NCBI GenBank assembly: GCA_031548875.1
Contig: JAVBQQ010000035.1
Coordinates: 1 to 32,303, forward strand
Direction of reading: 5' to 3'
Origin: JAAYCI01 sp031548875
Lineage (GTDB): Bacteria > Bacillota > Clostridia > Oscillospirales > Ruminococcaceae
Length of the DNA stretch: 32,303 nucleotides
The notes under the pieces were generated by a model. That model did no database searches, was not told the DNA's origin, and saw nothing but the letters and a program-made list of their open reading frames with translations. Positions 29,810 through 32,303 of the stretch are shown here, in pieces (positions within the stretch are counted from its first letter, which is position 1; every line of letters starts with the position of its first letter). A program made the translations under genes and the position numbers.

Positions 29810-32135
29810 ACGCAAGGAGCCCCTTGTGTACGAGATTGGCGGGATAGAGGTGGAGCTGGCCGCAACGGCCGGCTTTTGCTTCGGCGTGGCGCGCGCCGTG
29901 GAGATGACCGAACAGCTGGCCGGCGGCGAATATCCGGTGGCCACACTGGGCCCGCTCATCCACAACCCCCAGGCCATTGCGGCACTTTCGGCAAAGGGCG
30001 TTGTGGTGGCCGACACGCCGGCCGACCTGCCCGAAGGCGCTATTGCCGTAGTGCGCAGCCACGGCGTGGCGCCCGCCGTGTTGGAAGAACTTGCGCACAG
30101 GAGCGCCCGCGTGGTGGACGCCACCTGCCCCTATGTGGCCAAGATCCACGATATCGCGCGCCGCTGCGACGAGGCGGGGGGTACCCTTCTGGTGGCGGGC
30201 GATGCCAGCCATCCCGAGGTGCAGGGCATTGTGGGCTACACGTCCGGGCCGGTGCGCGTGTTTGCGGATGCCCTCGAATTGGTCGATATCTTGCCGGAAA
30301 TAGACAAGACAAAACCCGTGTATGTAGTGGCGCAAACCACTTTTGAGATTACAAAATGGGTACAATGCACGTCCTTGCTGAAAAAAGAGTGTACAAAATG
30401 TGATGTTTTTGATACAATATGTAGTGCGACTAGAGCGAGACAACAGGAAGCGGAGGCCCTCAGCAAGCGCTGCGATCTTGTAATCGTGGTGGGCGGCAGG
30501 GGCTCCTCCAACACCCGGAAGCTATGCAGTGTTGCCGCCGCGCACACAAAGGCCGTGCAGATAGAGACGGCCGACGAATTGGAAGGGCTTGACCTTTCCG
30601 GTGTGCGACGGATCGGGATCACAGCGGGCGCTTCCACACCATCGTCCGCAATCGAGGAGGTTTTGGCCAAAATGAGCGATGTTATTCTTGACGGAGAGAA
30701 AAGCTTTGAGGAGATGCTGAACGATTCCATGAAACCGGTGTATGCCGGCCAGGTGGTAAAGGGCGTCGTCGAAGCTGTTTCCGCCAATGAGGTCACGGTG
30801 GACATCGGCACCAAGCACACAGGTATTGTGAAGCTGGAGGAGCTGACTGACGACCCCGCCGTGCGCTCTGCGGACGAGGTGGCCAAGAAGGATGACGAGA
30901 TCGATCTTGTGGTTGTGAAGGTGAGCGACCAGGAGGGCATCGTGTTCCTTTCCAAGCGCCAGATGGAGGCGCGCAGGGGTGCCGAAGAGGTGGCCAAGGC
31001 CGCCGAAGAGGGCACCATTATGGAAGGCTACGTTACCGAGAGCAACAAGGGCGGCCTTGTTGCCAACGTGAAGGGCGTGAAGGTGTTCATCCCCGCTTCG
31101 CAGGCAACCGCCCGCCGTGGCGAAGATTACACCCAGCTGGTTCGCCAGCATGTACGCCTCAAAATTAAAGAATTCAGCCCCCGGCGCACCATTGGCAGCA
31201 TCCGCGAGGTGCTGGCGGAGGAGCAGGGCGCCCAGCGCGAGCAGTTCTGGAACGAGGTGGAGGTGGGCCGCCACTACGTGGGCACCGTGAAAAGTCTCAC
31301 CTCATACGGCGCCTTTGTGGACATTGGCGGCGTGGATGGTCTTGTGCACATCAGCGAACTTTCCTGGAACCGCATCAAGCACCCCAGCGAGGTGGTGAAC
31401 GCGGGCGACACCATCGAGGTGTATGTGAAAGACCTGGACCGCGACAACCAGAAGGTGTCCCTCGGCTTTAAAAAGCAGGAGGACAACCCCTGGGAGAAGC
31501 TGCGCTCCGAATATCCCATCGGCAGTGTATTCACCGCGCCGGTGGTCAGCCTGACCCAGTTTGGCGCCTTTGTGCGCATCCTGCCCGGCATCGACGGTCT
31601 CGTGCACATCAGTGAGATCAGCTACGACCGCGTGGAGAAGGTGCAGGACGCCCTCGCCGTGGGCGACGAGGTGGAAGTGAAGCTGCTGGACGTGGACTTC
31701 GACCGCAAGCGCATCAGCCTGTCCATGAAGGCGCTGCTGCCCGAGCCCGAGCGCGACGCGCCGCGCGGCGGCGAGGACGAGGTGGTTGCCAGCGCGTCAT
31801 CGGAGGAAACGACTGTTGACGAGGGCCTGGCTGCGGAGATCGAAGCAGCCGCGGACAAAGCGGAAGCTTCGGCTGTTGGGGCCGAGACTGCACCTACTGA
31901 AGCCGACTCAACTCCTGAGGAGGAAGCCGGCGTGGCTGAGGCTGAGAAGGACCTGGCTGCCGCCGACGAGATCCCCACGGCGGAGGAAGCCATCCCCGGC
32001 GCTGCGGAGGCCGTAGCCGAGGAAGAACAGCTGGCGGCGGAGGAAGAGCCTGTGGAAGCTGCCCCGCCTGCAAATGAGGAAGAGGCCGAAGCGGAAGCCG
32101 AGCCCGCCGAGAAGATTGCCCAAGAGGACGAATGA
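29793..32135 (+). CDS. ispH: Bifunctional IspH (HMBPP reductase) - ribosomal protein S1 fusion
   Basis: A fusion known in Clostridia, 780 residues. Residues about 1-290 are IspH, the [4Fe-4S] enzyme that makes IPP and DMAPP in the MEP pathway: cluster Cys in GFCFGV, DATCP and DTICSAT; active-site His in GPLIHNP and DASHPEV with the following Glu; TTFE; GSSNTRKL. Residues about 310-660 are four S1 (OB-fold) domains (PVYAGQVVKGVVEAV; IMEGYVTESNKGGLVANV; HYVGTVKSLTSYGAFVDIG; GSVFTAPVVSLTQFGAFV), and the last about 110 residues are a Glu/Ala-rich acidic tail. The ATG at 29793 is used; the ATG at 29799 is also possible (AAGGAG at 29783-29788 spaces 4 or 10). An in-frame ATG with AGGAGG upstream lies at 30672, at the domain joint. 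A 160-base AT-rich patch lies at about 30290-30450. Confidence 0.95.
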   Translation: MQMGSERKEPLVYEIGGIEVELAATAGFCFGVARAVEMTEQLAGGEYPVATLGPLIHNPQAIAALSAKGVVVADTPADLPEGAIAVVRSHGVAPAVLEELAHRSARVVDATCPYVAKIHDIARRCDEAGGTLLVAGDASHPEVQGIVGYTSGPVRVFADALELVDILPEIDKTKPVYVVAQTTFEITKWVQCTSLLKKECTKCDVFDTICSATRARQQEAEALSKRCDLVIVVGGRGSSNTRKLCSVAAAHTKAVQIETADELEGLDLSGVRRIGITAGASTPSSAIEEVLAKMSDVILDGEKSFEEMLNDSMKPVYAGQVVKGVVEAVSANEVTVDIGTKHTGIVKLEELTDDPAVRSADEVAKKDDEIDLVVVKVSDQEGIVFLSKRQMEARRGAEEVAKAAEEGTIMEGYVTESNKGGLVANVKGVKVFIPASQATARRGEDYTQLVRQHVRLKIKEFSPRRTIGSIREVLAEEQGAQREQFWNEVEVGRHYVGTVKSLTSYGAFVDIGGVDGLVHISELSWNRIKHPSEVVNAGDTIEVYVKDLDRDNQKVSLGFKKQEDNPWEKLRSEYPIGSVFTAPVVSLTQFGAFVRILPGIDGLVHISEISYDRVEKVQDALAVGDEVEVKLLDVDFDRKRISLSMKALLPEPERDAPRGGEDEVVASASSEETTVDEGLAAEIEAAADKAEASAVGAETAPTEADSTPEEEAGVAEAEKDLAAADEIPTAEEAIPGAAEAVAEEEQLAAEEEPVEAAPPANEEEAEAEAEPAEKIAQEDE
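30390..30418 (+). promoter_or_regulatory. Weak promoter-like sequence inside the IspH part
   Basis: TGTACA (30390-30395), 17 bases, TACAAT (30413-30418), in an AT-rich patch of the fusion gene. It lies about 250 bases before the internal ATG at 30672 and could drive an S1-only message. The -35 is a 4/6 match, so chance in AT-rich sequence is a real possibility. Confidence 0.25.
30654..30674 (+). promoter_or_regulatory. Internal ribosome binding site and ATG at the IspH-S1 joint
   Basis: GAGGAGG (30654-30660) followed 11 bases later by an in-frame ATG (30672-30674) at codon 294, just after the end of the IspH domain and before the first S1 domain. Initiation here would give a free four-domain S1 of about 487 residues. 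The spacing is at the long end of what works, and GAG GAG GTT also simply encodes Glu-Glu-Val. Confidence 0.35.
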
Positions 32136-32154
32136 TCGGCCGAGTGATATGACC

Positions 32155-32188
32155 AAAGAGGCAAATCCACGCGATTTGCCTCTTTTTT
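32155..32188 (+). terminator. Strong intrinsic terminator after the IspH-S1 gene
   Basis: A 13-bp stem, AAAGAGGCAAATC (32155-32167) with GATTTGCCTCTTT (32173-32185), a 5-base loop and a run of six Ts (32183-32188). It ends the SDR-flavoprotein-cmk-ispH/S1 group. Confidence 0.9.
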
Positions 32189-32216
32189 GTGCAAGCCCTG
32201 TGAGAGGAGGACGCCC

Positions 32217-32303
32217 ATGCCCGCGATATCGAAACAGACGCTTCCCGCGCCCTGGCAACGGGAGGGAGGACTTTCGGCCGGCGCCCTCAAGTGGATCGCC
32301 ATC
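32217..32303 (+). CDS. TraX-like membrane protein, N-terminal fragment
   Basis: The gene runs off the end of the window; 29 codons are visible. The ATG at 32217 follows AGAGGAGG (32203-32210) by 6 bases, so this is a real start. After a polar N-terminus the visible sequence ends GGLSAGALKWIAI, which matches the first conserved block of TraX-family membrane proteins (LSGxxLKxIAxxxMxIDH). Only part of the motif is seen, so the family call is tentative; any other multi-spanning membrane protein is possible. Confidence 0.5.
   Translation, partial: MPAISKQTLPAPWQREGGLSAGALKWIAI

Noticed and set aside
29793..32135. IspH-S1 as an assembly or frameshift error
   Set aside because: The fusion is well known in Clostridia, the frame runs smoothly through the joint, and both halves are complete.

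Overview
The window is a stretch of core chromosome from a GC-rich, low-complexity-genome Firmicute of class Clostridia, most likely the Oscillospiraceae/Ruminococcaceae (Faecalibacterium, Subdoligranulum or Gemmiger-like). This rests on the ispH-rpsA gene fusion typical of Clostridia, the Firmicutes gene orders infC-rpmI-rplT, dprA-topA-trmFO, plsX-rnc-smc-ftsY and yhbY-nadD-yqeK-rsfS, strong AGGAGG-type ribosome binding sites, frequent TTG/GTG starts and a base composition that by eye is about 60-65% GC. The genus is inference.

Layout. (1) 37-954, minus: a putative papain-like (C39-like) cysteine peptidase of unknown role, transcribed divergently from (2) 1030-2600: infC-rpmI-rplT with its own promoter, a long leader with an intrinsic attenuator, and an infC gene that appears to start at the rare codon ATA. 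(3) 2740-3648: a SpoU/TrmH RNA methyltransferase. (4) 3706-9436: dprA (with a very long disordered linker), topA and trmFO. (5) 9568-11273: plsX and rnc, without the acpP that usually lies between them, followed by smc and ftsY. (6) 15901-20191: rdgB, yhbY, nadD, yqeK, an LCP cell-wall ligase and rsfS. A 159-bp element with terminal inverted repeats lies between the last two. (7) 20273-22693: leuS, preceded by a terminator-like hairpin almost touching its ribosome binding site. (8) 22876-23067: a 63-codon orphan gene in its own transcription unit. (9) 23216-24866, minus: a two-gene operon of a membrane GT2 glycosyltransferase and a HAD phosphatase. (10) 25303-26892: a D-Ala-D-Ala carboxypeptidase. 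(11) 27050-32135: an SDR nucleotide-sugar-epimerase-like protein, an HI0933-type flavoprotein, cmk and the IspH-S1 fusion, closed by a strong terminator. (12) 32217-end: the first 29 codons of a TraX-like membrane protein.

Most genes serve translation and its quality control (IF3, L35, L20, RNA modification, LeuRS, RsfS, YhbY, S1), chromosome maintenance (TopA, SMC, DprA), protein targeting (FtsY), nucleotide and cofactor supply (RdgB, NadD, Cmk), and envelope building (PlsX, LCP, carboxypeptidase, GT2, IspH). I see no CRISPR array, tRNA, rRNA, phage or defence system.

The unusual signals are: a small palindromic repeat that sits in frame inside two, perhaps three, protein genes; the ATA start of infC; the MITE-like element before rsfS; the DprA linker; alternative hairpins before ftsY; and signals that could allow S1 to be made separately from the IspH-S1 fusion gene.
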